Source: Gynurincola endophyticus
GTDB taxonomy: Bacteria > Bacteroidota > Bacteroidia > Chitinophagales > Chitinophagaceae
DNA: 64,000 nt
Direction: 5' to 3'
Assembly: GCF_003991195.1 (NCBI RefSeq)
Contig: NZ_RCWL01000001.1
Span: 744,001-808,000 of the forward strand
The translations under genes were made by a program, and so were the position numbers. Shown piece after piece: positions 18,298 to 26,612 of the stretch. The notes beneath the pieces were generated by a model. It worked only from the letters and a program-made list of their open reading frames with translations, had not been told where the DNA came from and ran no database searches. Positions within the stretch are counted from its first letter, which is position 1. The number at the start of each line of letters is the position of its first letter.

Positions 18298-18346
18298 ATA
18301 CCTGCATACAGAGCTGTAACATTTGTTTCGCTTAGTATGCAGGTAT
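18298..18346 (-). terminator. Terminator of the small lipoprotein gene
   Basis: ATACCTGCATAC (18298-18309) pairs perfectly with GTATGCAGGTAT (18335-18346) over a 25-nt loop. On the - strand it follows the stop at 18352 and leads into a T-rich stretch. Confidence 0.65.
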
Positions 18347-18351
18347 CAATA

Positions 18352-18729
18352 TTATCTGGTACAATCAGCTGTCCAGATTGCACCGTCTTTTGCGTATGCA
18401 ATGTTTAATCTGTTAGCTGTTATACGAATTGCTTTGGCTTCATCTTCATCGACAGAAATTACAGTATTGTCTCCGTCTTTCTTAAAACGAACACCGGTTA
18501 AGTCAGGAATTCCATCTGAAAAAACAAAGTTATAATCATTCCCTGTTTTTACTACTGTAACGCTACCGTTGTCGTTCGTTTTTGTTTCATCGTTAGTGTT
18601 ATAGGTGATTCTACCTTTGTATGTACCTACAAATAAGTCGTTATCGGCAGGATCATCATCTTTACTACAAGCTACAGATAACACACTAGTTAACAATACG
18701 AGCATGATTCCACTGAGGTACTTTTTCAT
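18352..18729 (-). CDS. Small lipoprotein of unknown function
   Basis: This 125-residue protein has a lipoprotein signal (lipobox SVAC) followed by an acidic SKDDDPADND tether. The mature part is about 95 residues with alternating strands (GTYKGRITYNTNDET, DGIPDLTGVRFKKDGDN), suggesting a small lipocalin-like barrel. I do not recognise the family. Confidence 0.6.
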   Translation of the reverse strand: MKKYLSGIMLVLLTSVLSVACSKDDDPADNDLFVGTYKGRITYNTNDETKTNDNGSVTVVKTGNDYNFVFSDGIPDLTGVRFKKDGDNTVISVDEDEAKAIRITANRLNIAYAKDGAIWTADCTR

Positions 18730-19105
18730 GTTGAAATTTTTAATGGTTGAATAGTATTAAAAAAGGTTTTCATTAGGATATTGAATTTCAGATAGTATCA
18801 TAGTTATAGTATCTTATTGATCAATTCAATGCGATATTGAATCAAGCTTGCCTTAAATTATAATTTTGTATCTGGTTCAATTTAACGATCAGATATACCT
18901 GAATTTTGAAAAAACCATGCCATAATTATTTTTTGAATTGTTAAAGAGTTGTTGTCGATGATAATGAGGAGGATGTATCGTAGAAATAGTTGGATTTTAA
19001 AACTTATTACAGCTGATTGTTATTGCCTGCTATTATTAAGCTTTAGTACTATGATGAAAAAAATAATTAAACTTTTAGTTGTTTATTTTAAATTAACAAC
19101 ATGAC
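18730..19105. other. Intergenic region with a possible 48-codon ORF
   Basis: The region is AT-rich. An ORF 18958-19104 (+, 48 codons plus stop; Leu/Lys-rich end MKKIIKLLVVYFKLTT) ends 1 nt before the terminator at 19106. It has no clear promoter and no recognisable family, so coding is unproven. Confidence 0.3.
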
Positions 19106-19141
19106 AAAAGACATCATTGGTATTTCAATGATGTCTTTTTA
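19106..19141. terminator. Strong intrinsic terminator after prfH
   Basis: AAAAGACATCATTG pairs with CAATGATGTCTTTT over a 6-nt loop, with flanking A and T tracts that let it act on both strands. It lies 40 nt beyond the prfH stop. Confidence 0.8.
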
Positions 19142-19179
19142 TTTTCAGTATGCATACCAACTTTGTGAGTAAGTAGTGG

Positions 19180-19797
19180 TTAATTTAAATCTCCCGTAAT
19201 TGTTTTCACAGGATTGCCACGTTCCAAATCACTATGGTTTTGCCATTGGGTTTGCTGTTGTTCTAGCAATTGTTCAGTTTGCCAAATCATTACTTTAGCT
19301 TCTAATCTTTCTAAACAAAGTTTTTTGTTTTCAAGTTGTGAGCGCATATCCATAGCTAAGACTTGTATCCCTGATGGTAAATGCGTACCACGAACTGCCG
19401 TTTCAACTTTGTTTACTTTTTGTCCTCCCGGGCCTGACGCGCGGCAGGTCTCCAGTTTTACATCTTTGAGGTTCCATTGTAGAATTTTTTTTTCGTCAAA
19501 TGCGTGAATACCTATAAACCAGTTTTTGCGTTTGTAATATTTGCGATATGGACTTTGCGCGATCCATTGTACAGTTCCTATCCATTCGTTTAAAAATTTG
19601 TCCGGATTATTACCGGTCATTACCATTATAGATGATTGTAATGTTCCATTTAGTTCGCCGGCTTTATTCTCGAGTACTTCTATTTGAAAGCCTATCTGTC
19701 TGGCTTGTTTCATTATCAAGCTTTGTACACAGACTACGACCCGGCAACATTCTGCCGGACCTTTACCAGCTGTAAGTTGTATCATAATTTTTTTCAT
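19180..19797 (-). CDS. prfH: Peptide chain release factor homologue PrfH
   Basis: This 205-residue protein has the class-I release-factor catalytic domain: RASGPGGQKVNKVETAVRGT holds the GGQ motif that drives peptidyl-tRNA hydrolysis. The stop-codon-reading domain of RF1/RF2 is missing, which is what defines PrfH. PrfH is known to act on ribosomes whose 16S decoding centre has been cut (for example by colicin E3-type nucleases), releasing the peptide so that the RtcB partner can reseal the rRNA. Its start follows the rtcB stop by two bases, so the pair is translationally coupled. Confidence 0.9.
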   Translation of the reverse strand: MKKIMIQLTAGKGPAECCRVVVCVQSLIMKQARQIGFQIEVLENKAGELNGTLQSSIMVMTGNNPDKFLNEWIGTVQWIAQSPYRKYYKRKNWFIGIHAFDEKKILQWNLKDVKLETCRASGPGGQKVNKVETAVRGTHLPSGIQVLAMDMRSQLENKKLCLERLEAKVMIWQTEQLLEQQQTQWQNHSDLERGNPVKTITGDLN

Positions 19798-19799
19798 AA

Positions 19800-21200
19800 C
19801 TAATCTTTATTCATTCTGACGATACGCGGATAAAACTTACCTTGAATATCCACCAATTCATCCTGTTCATTTATAACATTTTCAATGTCCTTATAAGCCA
19901 AAGGATTTTCTTCAACTGTTCCTCCGATTAAAGTGACGCCGGCATTTGTTAGCATCTTCTTCATCGTTGATACAGTCATACTATCTTTGGCTCTTTGTCT
20001 GCTCATGGCGCGGCCTGCACCATGTGAGGCTGAATATAACCCTTCGTTGTTGCCTTTGCCTGATACCAGGTAAGCAGGAGTGGTCATACTTCCGGGAATA
20101 ATACCCAGTTCTCCTTTATGTGCCGGCGTTGCTCCTTTACGGTGTATAATGACTTCTTTACCATCCGTCAATTGATCTTTCCATGCAAAATTGTGATGAT
20201 TCTCCACTGTATATAGCGTTTTCAAACCCAGTGCTTTTAGCAGGTTCGCGTGAATACGGTCGTGGCAGGCTTTTGCGTAATCACCGGCTAATGTCATCGT
20301 AATCCAGTATTCTTGTCCGTCTTCGCTGTTCATATCCAGCCACGCGAGTTGTTGGGCATGACGAGGCAACTTACAGGTGTTCATTGCAATTTTCGTGTAA
20401 TGGTTGGCTATAGCAGCACCTAAACCACGGCTTCCTGAATGCGATAATAAAGCCATATACTTCCTGGCAGGCAGTTTTAAGGTATTCCTGGGCATCAGCT
20501 CTATTTCGCCAAACTCTACAAAGTGATTGCCGTTACCGGAAGTACCTAATTGCCTGATGGCTTTACCTCTCAGTGTTTTTAAAAAAGCTATTTCATTAAA
20601 CAAAGAGCTATCTAAAACTTCATGCTCTTGTCTTGTATCCAAACCACCTTCCATTCCAAAATGAGTATGATTTTTTAAAGCTTGTTTTATCTGATATTCG
20701 TGTCTTTTGATAAAATGATCGCTTTCGTCAATGATGGAGAGTGCCATCCGGCAACCGATATCCATCCCTACAGCGTACGGAATCACAGCGTTGTTCGTGG
20801 CCAATACACCACCGATAGGTAAACCGAATCCCATGTGTGCATCCGGCATTAGCGCTCCTTGTACACTTACTGGTAATCGACTGGCAATTTCCATTTGGTT
20901 TTTAGCCGATTGTTCAATGATTTTACCTCCATAGGTTTTGAAGAAAACTGCTTCATCGCGTAACTGGTAAGTTTTAAACATCGTCGTTTCTGCTTTACCG
21001 ATAATTTTCTCGGCAATTTTTTCTGTAAGTTCGTTATCTAAAAAATCTTCCGGATTATTTTTAATGTTTACTAACAGGTCAAGTATTGCTTGTTTACTGT
21101 AGTGTTTAAATTTTTTTGAGATTATACCAATAACCAGACTTCTCAGCTGATCGTTGTGATAACCTATTTTACTTAAATCTTTTGTTCTTAAATTTCCCAT
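19800..21200 (-). CDS. rtcB: RNA-splicing ligase RtcB (RtcB2 type, PrfH-associated)
   Basis: This 466-residue protein is a complete RtcB: DAHMGFGLPIGGVLATNNAV, YAVGMDIGCRMALSI, HSGSRGLGAAIANHYT, ENHHNFAW (the guanylylated His region) and ASHGAGRAMSRQRAK. RtcB joins 2',3'-cyclic phosphate or 3'-phosphate RNA ends to 5'-OH ends using GTP and Mn2+. With prfH directly downstream, the likely job is repair of cleaved 16S rRNA rather than tRNA splicing. No rtcA or rtcR is visible nearby. Confidence 0.9.
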   Translation of the reverse strand: MGNLRTKDLSKIGYHNDQLRSLVIGIISKKFKHYSKQAILDLLVNIKNNPEDFLDNELTEKIAEKIIGKAETTMFKTYQLRDEAVFFKTYGGKIIEQSAKNQMEIASRLPVSVQGALMPDAHMGFGLPIGGVLATNNAVIPYAVGMDIGCRMALSIIDESDHFIKRHEYQIKQALKNHTHFGMEGGLDTRQEHEVLDSSLFNEIAFLKTLRGKAIRQLGTSGNGNHFVEFGEIELMPRNTLKLPARKYMALLSHSGSRGLGAAIANHYTKIAMNTCKLPRHAQQLAWLDMNSEDGQEYWITMTLAGDYAKACHDRIHANLLKALGLKTLYTVENHHNFAWKDQLTDGKEVIIHRKGATPAHKGELGIIPGSMTTPAYLVSGKGNNEGLYSASHGAGRAMSRQRAKDSMTVSTMKKMLTNAGVTLIGGTVEENPLAYKDIENVINEQDELVDIQGKFYPRIVRMNKD

Positions 21201-21823
21201 ATGGGTTAATTTTATTATTTCGGGTGTGCTTTTGTGAGGCTGTTCCCCGGTAGTTTCTGAATGATGTTATTATATACGATACGGTGTGCCCGGCACCTGA
21301 AGAAAAATAGATTCAGGTGTCGATTGAGGGCATACTGTTGCTATGTAATACGTAAATGGATATGCGTATTATTTACTTTAATTATAGCAGGTATTGAGTG
21401 GTATGATGACACTTGATTTCAGCAATCTAATGAAAGTGCTTCAAAGAAGTGTGCAAAATACTACAGCGAATTTCTGTTAACTGCTAATAATAAAATAGTG
21501 ATTTTATTGCCAGGTATGGCAATGAACTAAAGGGGCGATATGTAGATGTGATTTGTCATAATTCCTGTATGTTTTAAAATGAATAAATCAGGAACCGGAT
21601 GCAAAAATAGAAAATTATTTTAATCCACGAAAAATAAAAAAAATAAATCTGAATATATAACAGAACATTTGTAAATCGTATCATAATTTATAATTGTAAA
21701 AAAAGAAAGAAATATTTTGCGGAAAAGAATACTTTACATAATCTGATTCTATAATTCTCTTTAACTTTAAACAACAGCTGAATAAAAAATCAGTAATTCA
21801 TCTACTCGAAAACCTCCTCTAAA
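21201..21823. other. Long intergenic region between rtcB and ridA-like gene
   Basis: No gene is visible in 620 bases. The notable element is the hairpin at 21284-21335. The right half is AT-rich and must hold the promoter of the RidA-like gene. Confidence 0.5.
21284..21335. repeat. Large bulged hairpin upstream of rtcB-prfH
   Basis: An outer stem of eight pairs (21284-21291 with 21328-21335, one G-U) and an inner stem of ten pairs (21292-21301 with 21312-21321, one G-U) are separated by a one-sided 6-nt bulge (21322-21327). No T tract follows, so it is not an intrinsic terminator. It ends 84 nt before the rtcB start and could lie in that transcript's leader. Confidence 0.55.
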
Positions 21824-22279
21824 ATGAAAAATAGAATACTTGTAAAATATACTGCCTTAGCATTATTCCTCTTCACTGCTAATACTTTGGTGGCACAGCA
21901 GCAGGGAATTACTAAAGAAAAATGGCATTGGGATAATCCTTTAAAACAGGATACTACTGCAGGATATGTTCAGGTGATAAAGGTGGATAATATGCTTTAT
22001 ATTTCCGGCGCTGTAAGTACTGAAATTACTCCGGAAGGAATAGCGCAGGTCTATCGTGCATTGGAGCGGTCGTTAAAAAGTTTTGGAGCAGACTTTCAAA
22101 ATGTGGTGAAAGAAAATCTGTATACAACTGATATAGAAGCCATGAAGAAATATAATAATGCGAGAAAAGCATTTTATAAAAAGGACTTTCCGGCTGCCAC
22201 CTGGGTTCAGGTAGAAAGACTGTATATGCCGGATGCTAAGTTGGAGGTAGAATTAATAGCACATCTACCGAAAAACTAA
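21824..22279 (+). CDS. Exported RidA/YjgF-family protein
   Basis: This 151-residue protein has a signal peptide ending TLVAQQQ. A RidA-type fold follows: VIKVDNMLYISGAVSTEITP, YRALERSLKSFGADFQNVV, and PAATWVQVERLYMPDAKLEV. The conserved Arg that RidA uses for imine deamination is not evident at the usual RNPxxP-like position (ERLYMPDA here), so imine deaminase activity is doubtful. The signal peptide makes it periplasmic. Monocistronic. Confidence 0.75.
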   Translation: MKNRILVKYTALALFLFTANTLVAQQQGITKEKWHWDNPLKQDTTAGYVQVIKVDNMLYISGAVSTEITPEGIAQVYRALERSLKSFGADFQNVVKENLYTTDIEAMKKYNNARKAFYKKDFPAATWVQVERLYMPDAKLEVELIAHLPKN

Positions 22280-22565
22280 GCGAATATAAATTTCCCGAAG
22301 AGAGTTTATCATCTGCTTATGTGGTATGTGGGTAAAATTTAAATAGTTTTATATCAAATATTAGCTGTTTTTGACATGAAAAGTCATTCCGTTTTTATTG
22401 GTGAATATACTTTAAGTTTTTGTAATCAATAGTTTGTAAAATTATTTTTAAACAGTGTTAAATAGTGTAGGAGATAATTTACACTTTCGGTTAAGCCTTG
22501 AGTACTCATTGTTTTTTACCGGATTTTTTTTATCTTAACATATACTATTCAGTTAAAAACATCCT

Positions 22566-23357
22566 TTGAAAATAGTCAGACATATTCCGCATCCCGCATT
22601 GCGGCATTTTATCGAAGCATTTGTTGTAGTGGATGTGGAAGAGAATGAGATCGTTAAAGATTTCTATCCTACCAATGCTGCATTGATGTGTTTTGATATT
22701 ACACAGCAACACTATCGTTTTGGTGATGCGACATTTAATTTTTCGGATGCTTCAGATACTGTTTCATTTTGTTTTGTAGGTGTTCTCGACCGCTATTTCC
22801 CTGTTGAACGGGTTCCCCGTACAATATTGCAGGTAATTTTTAGTCCGTTCGGAGCGTATCATTTTTTTAAAACAAAAATGTCTTCGTTTACTAACACTGG
22901 TCTCAATGCTGAATTCATTCATTCCGGTATAAAAGATACGATCGCAAGAATGGAAGATGTACACGGTGATAAAGTTGCTTGTATCCGGTTACTGGAAGTG
23001 TATTTCTTACAAATTTTACAGAGAAGCGAAACTGTTTCGGTTTCTGCCGGAAAAATTCATTTCGCTTGTAATGAGATGATTAAACAGGCGGGTAATATTC
23101 GCATTAAAGAACTTTGCAGTAAGATTAATATGTCTGAGAACCGTTTGCGTGTTCATTTTAATGAGATGATCGGCATCTCCCCCAAAACGTTTTGCCGCAG
23201 TGAAAAACTAAAACAGATCAATGAGATACTGGTAAACGATCAGGAGGTTGACTGGATGGAACTTTGCCATACTTATAATTTTTTTGATCAGTCCCACTTT
23301 ATCAAGGGGTTCAAAGCCTATTTTGGTTGTACTCCTGGCGAATTCCTTAAAAAATAA
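22566..23357 (+). CDS. AraC-family transcriptional regulator
   Basis: This 263-residue protein has an N-terminal ligand domain of the type starting KIVRHIPHPALRHFIEAFVV and a C-terminal AraC DNA-binding domain (IRIKELCSKINMSENRLRVH, YNFFDQSHFIKGFKAYFG). The start appears to be TTG at 22566, because the conserved N-terminal motif begins there and the next ATG is about 40 residues in. The effector is unknown. The lipoprotein gene downstream begins 72 nt later. Confidence 0.8.
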   Translation: MKIVRHIPHPALRHFIEAFVVVDVEENEIVKDFYPTNAALMCFDITQQHYRFGDATFNFSDASDTVSFCFVGVLDRYFPVERVPRTILQVIFSPFGAYHFFKTKMSSFTNTGLNAEFIHSGIKDTIARMEDVHGDKVACIRLLEVYFLQILQRSETVSVSAGKIHFACNEMIKQAGNIRIKELCSKINMSENRLRVHFNEMIGISPKTFCRSEKLKQINEILVNDQEVDWMELCHTYNFFDQSHFIKGFKAYFGCTPGEFLKK

Positions 23358-23429
23358 ATCCGCGGTTGTTTTTTACAATTTTCTCAGTAACTGTCCGGTT
23401 ATTTTTGCTATAGAAAATATTCTATCTAT

Positions 23430-24470
23430 ATGAAACTGAATAACCATTTATATGTGGCAGTGCTGGCGGGCATTACTTTGTTCACGGCAGCATGCTCAAA
23501 AGGCAGTAAAGAGGACCCTTCTGAAAAGGTACAAACCGACGTATATGTTGCGGGATATGAGCAGAAGGTCGGTGCAAGTACAGCTATTGTATGGAAAAAC
23601 GGTGTGCCTTCCAGAATTACGGAGAATATCAGCTTAGTAAATGCTCAGTCAATTTTTGTAAAAGGTGATGATGTGTATGTAGCGGGTTGGGATATTCCTT
23701 CTGGCCGTACTCTGGCCAAGGTTTGGAAAAACGGCGCTCCAATCGCGCTTTCAGACAAATTATCCAACGCTTATTCCGTATTTGTATATGGCAATGATGT
23801 ATATGTTGCAGGGCATGAATATGATCTTTACATGACCAGGCATGTTGCTAAAGTCTGGAAAAACGGCGTAGCATCAAGTCTTACCACCGGCAGGGAAGAT
23901 GCTTATCTGATGTCTATGTTTGTAACAGAAAGAGATGAATATGCTGCGGGATATGAATATAATGGTACCCGGTTTGTTGCCAAACTCTGGAAAAACCATA
24001 TTGCCACAATTTTGTCTACCTCTACGCGACCTACCTATGCTTATTCCGTATTTATTTCAGGCAGTGATAGATATGTTGTAGGAGCAGAGAGAAATGGGGC
24101 GATTAATATCGCAAAAGCATGGAAGAATGGGGGAGAGATTACATTGACTGACGGATCTAAGAATGCTGAAGCACGTGCTGCTTATATTTCAGGAAATGAT
24201 TTTTATGCGGCAGGGTTCGAAAGTAATGGTACAAAAGATGTGGCGAAGATCTGGAAAAACGGTATAGCTACCAGTCTGACCGATGGTACGAATAACGCAC
24301 AGGTACATGCCATCTTTGTATTGGGAGATGATGTGTATGCGGCAGGCTATGAAAGCAACGGCAGGTACGAGGTTGCTAAGATCTGGAAAAACGGTGTAGC
24401 CACCAGTTTGAGTGACGGTACCTCTCAAATGTTTGTGACAGCTATGTACGTGGTGCAGTCGGAGAAATAG
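23430..24470 (+). CDS. Lipoprotein with seven propeller-type repeats
   Basis: This 346-residue protein has a lipoprotein signal (lipobox TAAC) and then seven tandem repeats of about 43 residues of the pattern DVYVAGYE..NG..VAKIWKNG.ATSLTDG (repeats start about residues 37, 80, 120, 165, 208, 252 and 295). Seven units suggest a closed seven-bladed beta-propeller. Its ligand is unknown. The KxWKNG core is strongly conserved, so the repeats probably arose by recent duplication. Confidence 0.75.
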   Translation: MKLNNHLYVAVLAGITLFTAACSKGSKEDPSEKVQTDVYVAGYEQKVGASTAIVWKNGVPSRITENISLVNAQSIFVKGDDVYVAGWDIPSGRTLAKVWKNGAPIALSDKLSNAYSVFVYGNDVYVAGHEYDLYMTRHVAKVWKNGVASSLTTGREDAYLMSMFVTERDEYAAGYEYNGTRFVAKLWKNHIATILSTSTRPTYAYSVFISGSDRYVVGAERNGAINIAKAWKNGGEITLTDGSKNAEARAAYISGNDFYAAGFESNGTKDVAKIWKNGIATSLTDGTNNAQVHAIFVLGDDVYAAGYESNGRYEVAKIWKNGVATSLSDGTSQMFVTAMYVVQSEK

Positions 24471-24896
24471 TCACATTTAAATAATTCTAAAGAAGAAGAA
24501 TGAAACCAACAGGTATATCATTCTTTTTTGCTATAAGTACTGGTTTTCTATCGACAGAATTCGACAGAAAAAAGGCGCACTATTGTTTACAAGAGTGCGA
24601 TGTTGAGAAAACAATTTTACAGAACAAAAAATATTAGAGCTTTTAAGAATATAAAAATACGCATATTTTTTTAGGTTATAAGTGTTTTTATATAATGACT
24701 AAGCAGCTGCTAGGTTGAAAGCAGTGTATTCATTATCCGCAAAGCCAATCTTATTGGCTTTTTTTGTATTTTAGCTAACAGAAGTTGGTTTCTGCTGCGG
24801 GGCGTCTAACTCGAAACTTTCCGCTTCGTTTTCTTAACACTTCGCAAAGCCGCGATCTGATAGCAGCAATTTTACACAGATCATAATAAAAGTATA
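24471..24896. other. Intergenic region with structured segment
   Basis: No gene is visible. ATAATGA (24692-24698) can pair with TCATTAT (24730-24736) around an inner AGCAGC/GCAG element, and an intrinsic terminator follows at 24741-24765. The terminator is about 270 nt past the lipoprotein stop, so a short separate RNA is possible. Confidence 0.4.
24741..24765 (+). terminator. Intrinsic terminator
   Basis: AAAGCCAAT pairs with ATTGGCTTT over a CTT loop, followed by a T tract to 24765. Confidence 0.75.
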
Positions 24897-25850
24897 ATGA
24901 CAAAGACAGGCAAAATTTTAAGCGTATTGAAAAGAATTATAATCTACAGTTTAGCAACCATTTTGATCTTAGTAATTAGTGGATATGTATATTTATATGT
25001 ATTGCCCAAAGGTCCGGACGTAACAGAAGCAAGGCCTTTAAAGAATGGTAAAGATGTGTTCGTTATGTATGCCTATACAGACAGCAAGAAAAAATCAATC
25101 AGAGTTTGGACGTTCAAGCCAGAGCAGTGGGGTGATAATGACAAAATCGTTTTTGTAATGCACGGTGGCGGCAGAAATGCTGAAGACTATTTAAATGCGT
25201 GGCAGGAAATCGGAAAAGAACATAATTTACTAATCGTCGCACCTGAATTTGAAAACTCCTTATCCCGGTACACTACCAATGACTATCAGGAAGGCAATCT
25301 TTTTACATTTTTTGGTACTAAAAACTCTCATGAGAAGTGGGCTTTTCAGGTTATAGAAAATATATTTGATCACATCAGGAATACTAATAATATTACCAAT
25401 TTGAACTACAATATTTTTGGACATTCAGCTGGTGGGCAGTTTGTTCATAGAATGATACTATTTTACCCCGAATCAAGAATTGAAACCGCCATTGCAGCTA
25501 ATGCAGGACTTTATACATTTATTGACGAATCAATAAAATACCCTTATGGAGTTAAAAATGTTGAACTGCAAAACGATAAAGTCAGGAACGCTTTTGAAAA
25601 ACAATTAGTTTTATTGACAGGTGAATTGGACAATAGTTCAAAATTAGGCACCTTTACTGCAACAGCTTTAGCAATGAAACAGGGAAGTAACAGATTAGAG
25701 AGAGGAGCCTATTTTTTTGAATATTCAAAAGAATATGCAACAAGAAATAAGTTTCCTTTTAACTGGAAGATAGATACAGTACAAAATGTAGGACACGATT
25801 ACAGAAAAATGTCAGAAAGCAGTGTTGAGTGGATAAAGAATTTTCACTAA
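24897..25850 (+). CDS. Membrane-anchored alpha/beta-hydrolase (esterase-like)
   Basis: This 317-residue protein has an N-terminal membrane segment (residues about 12-32, IIYSLATILILVISGYVYLY). An alpha/beta-hydrolase domain follows: oxyanion region VFVMHGGGRNAEDY, nucleophile elbow NIFGHSAGGQFVHR, and a late His in VGHDYRKMS. It resembles PHB-depolymerase/feruloyl-esterase-like hydrolases; the substrate is unknown. It ends 52 nt before a bidirectional terminator shared with tRNA-Pro. Confidence 0.75.
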   Translation: MTKTGKILSVLKRIIIYSLATILILVISGYVYLYVLPKGPDVTEARPLKNGKDVFVMYAYTDSKKKSIRVWTFKPEQWGDNDKIVFVMHGGGRNAEDYLNAWQEIGKEHNLLIVAPEFENSLSRYTTNDYQEGNLFTFFGTKNSHEKWAFQVIENIFDHIRNTNNITNLNYNIFGHSAGGQFVHRMILFYPESRIETAIAANAGLYTFIDESIKYPYGVKNVELQNDKVRNAFEKQLVLLTGELDNSSKLGTFTATALAMKQGSNRLERGAYFFEYSKEYATRNKFPFNWKIDTVQNVGHDYRKMSESSVEWIKNFH

Positions 25851-25902
25851 CATTTTGACGTCAATGCGTTATTGACAAATATTTGAGAAGATGATTTTAA
25901 TA

Positions 25903-25933
25903 AAAAAGGCACCATTTAAAATGGTGCCTTTTT
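25903..25933. terminator. Bidirectional terminator between esterase and tRNA-Pro
   Basis: A 13-bp perfect stem (25903-25915 with 25921-25933, loop TTAAA) has A and T tracts on both sides. It ends the + strand esterase and the - strand tRNA. Confidence 0.85.
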
Positions 25934-25934
25934 G

Positions 25935-26008
25935 TCGGGAAGACAGGATTCGAACCTGCGACCCCCTGGTCCCAAACCAGATGCGCTACCGGCCTGCGCT
26001 ACTTCCCG
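25935..26008 (-). tRNA. tRNA-Pro(UGG)
   Basis: Read on the - strand, the gene begins CGGGAAG, which pairs with CTTCCCG at the 3' end (7-bp acceptor stem), with discriminator A. The D arm contains GGCCGGTAGCGC. The anticodon stem TCTGG/CCAGG encloses loop TTTGGGA with anticodon TGG. The T arm contains the GGTTCGAATCC core. The 3' CCA is not encoded. Confidence 0.95.
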
Positions 26009-26612
26009 ATCCCGGTTTGATTCGCTGTTCGTTCACTGCGAATCGGGGTGCAATATTACAACACATTTTTGAATTACAAATATTTTTTTAAATATTTTTT
26101 CATTTTTTTTTGAAAAATAAGCTCTTAATCAGTGGTTTATGAGCCTTAAAGTCAGTTCTGTACTGCGTTTCGATGATTTTTAACCTACTGTACAGAACCA
26201 TTAATAATGTAGAAACAGTACCGGTAAAAAATCTCCATTTTCCACGCTCCATTTTCTACCTCTCCATTTTTTAGAATAATGTGAATAATTGTATCACTGA
26301 TACCCCTCCACGATAATTTTTTTTAGCCCAACACAATTTTTTGTTAATAAACCAGTTAATATAGATACGGAAAATTCCTGTCTGAGCATCCCTGTGTGAT
26401 GGATAATCGTAAATCTACGAGTTGAAAATGAGATACTTACTAGCTTAGCACGAATCATTCCTATTCCAATAACCTAAACCTCGAAATTCATGAACCAGTT
26501 GATATTATCAATCACTACCCGCACGTAATTACTATATACACTTCCGGTATATCCATTAATCAATCATCTATTGAAAGATAGGTCTGAAACCAAGTCTTAA
26601 TCCAGTAATCAT
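26009..26612. other. Intergenic region upstream of the giant surface-protein gene
   Basis: No gene is visible. Three short CTCCATTTT copies lie at 26233-26241, 26247-26255 and 26262-26270 with 14-15 nt spacing. The rest is AT-rich and must contain the tRNA-Pro promoter and the promoter of the large gene. Confidence 0.45.

Noticed and set aside
25891-26091. 66-codon ORF on the + strand
   Set aside because: It overlaps tRNA-Pro and its terminator on the opposite strand; the frame is open by chance.
26233-26270. Three CTCCATTTT repeats as a regulatory array
   Set aside because: The copies are short, AT-rich and unevenly spaced by 14-15 nt; chance or slippage explains them as well.
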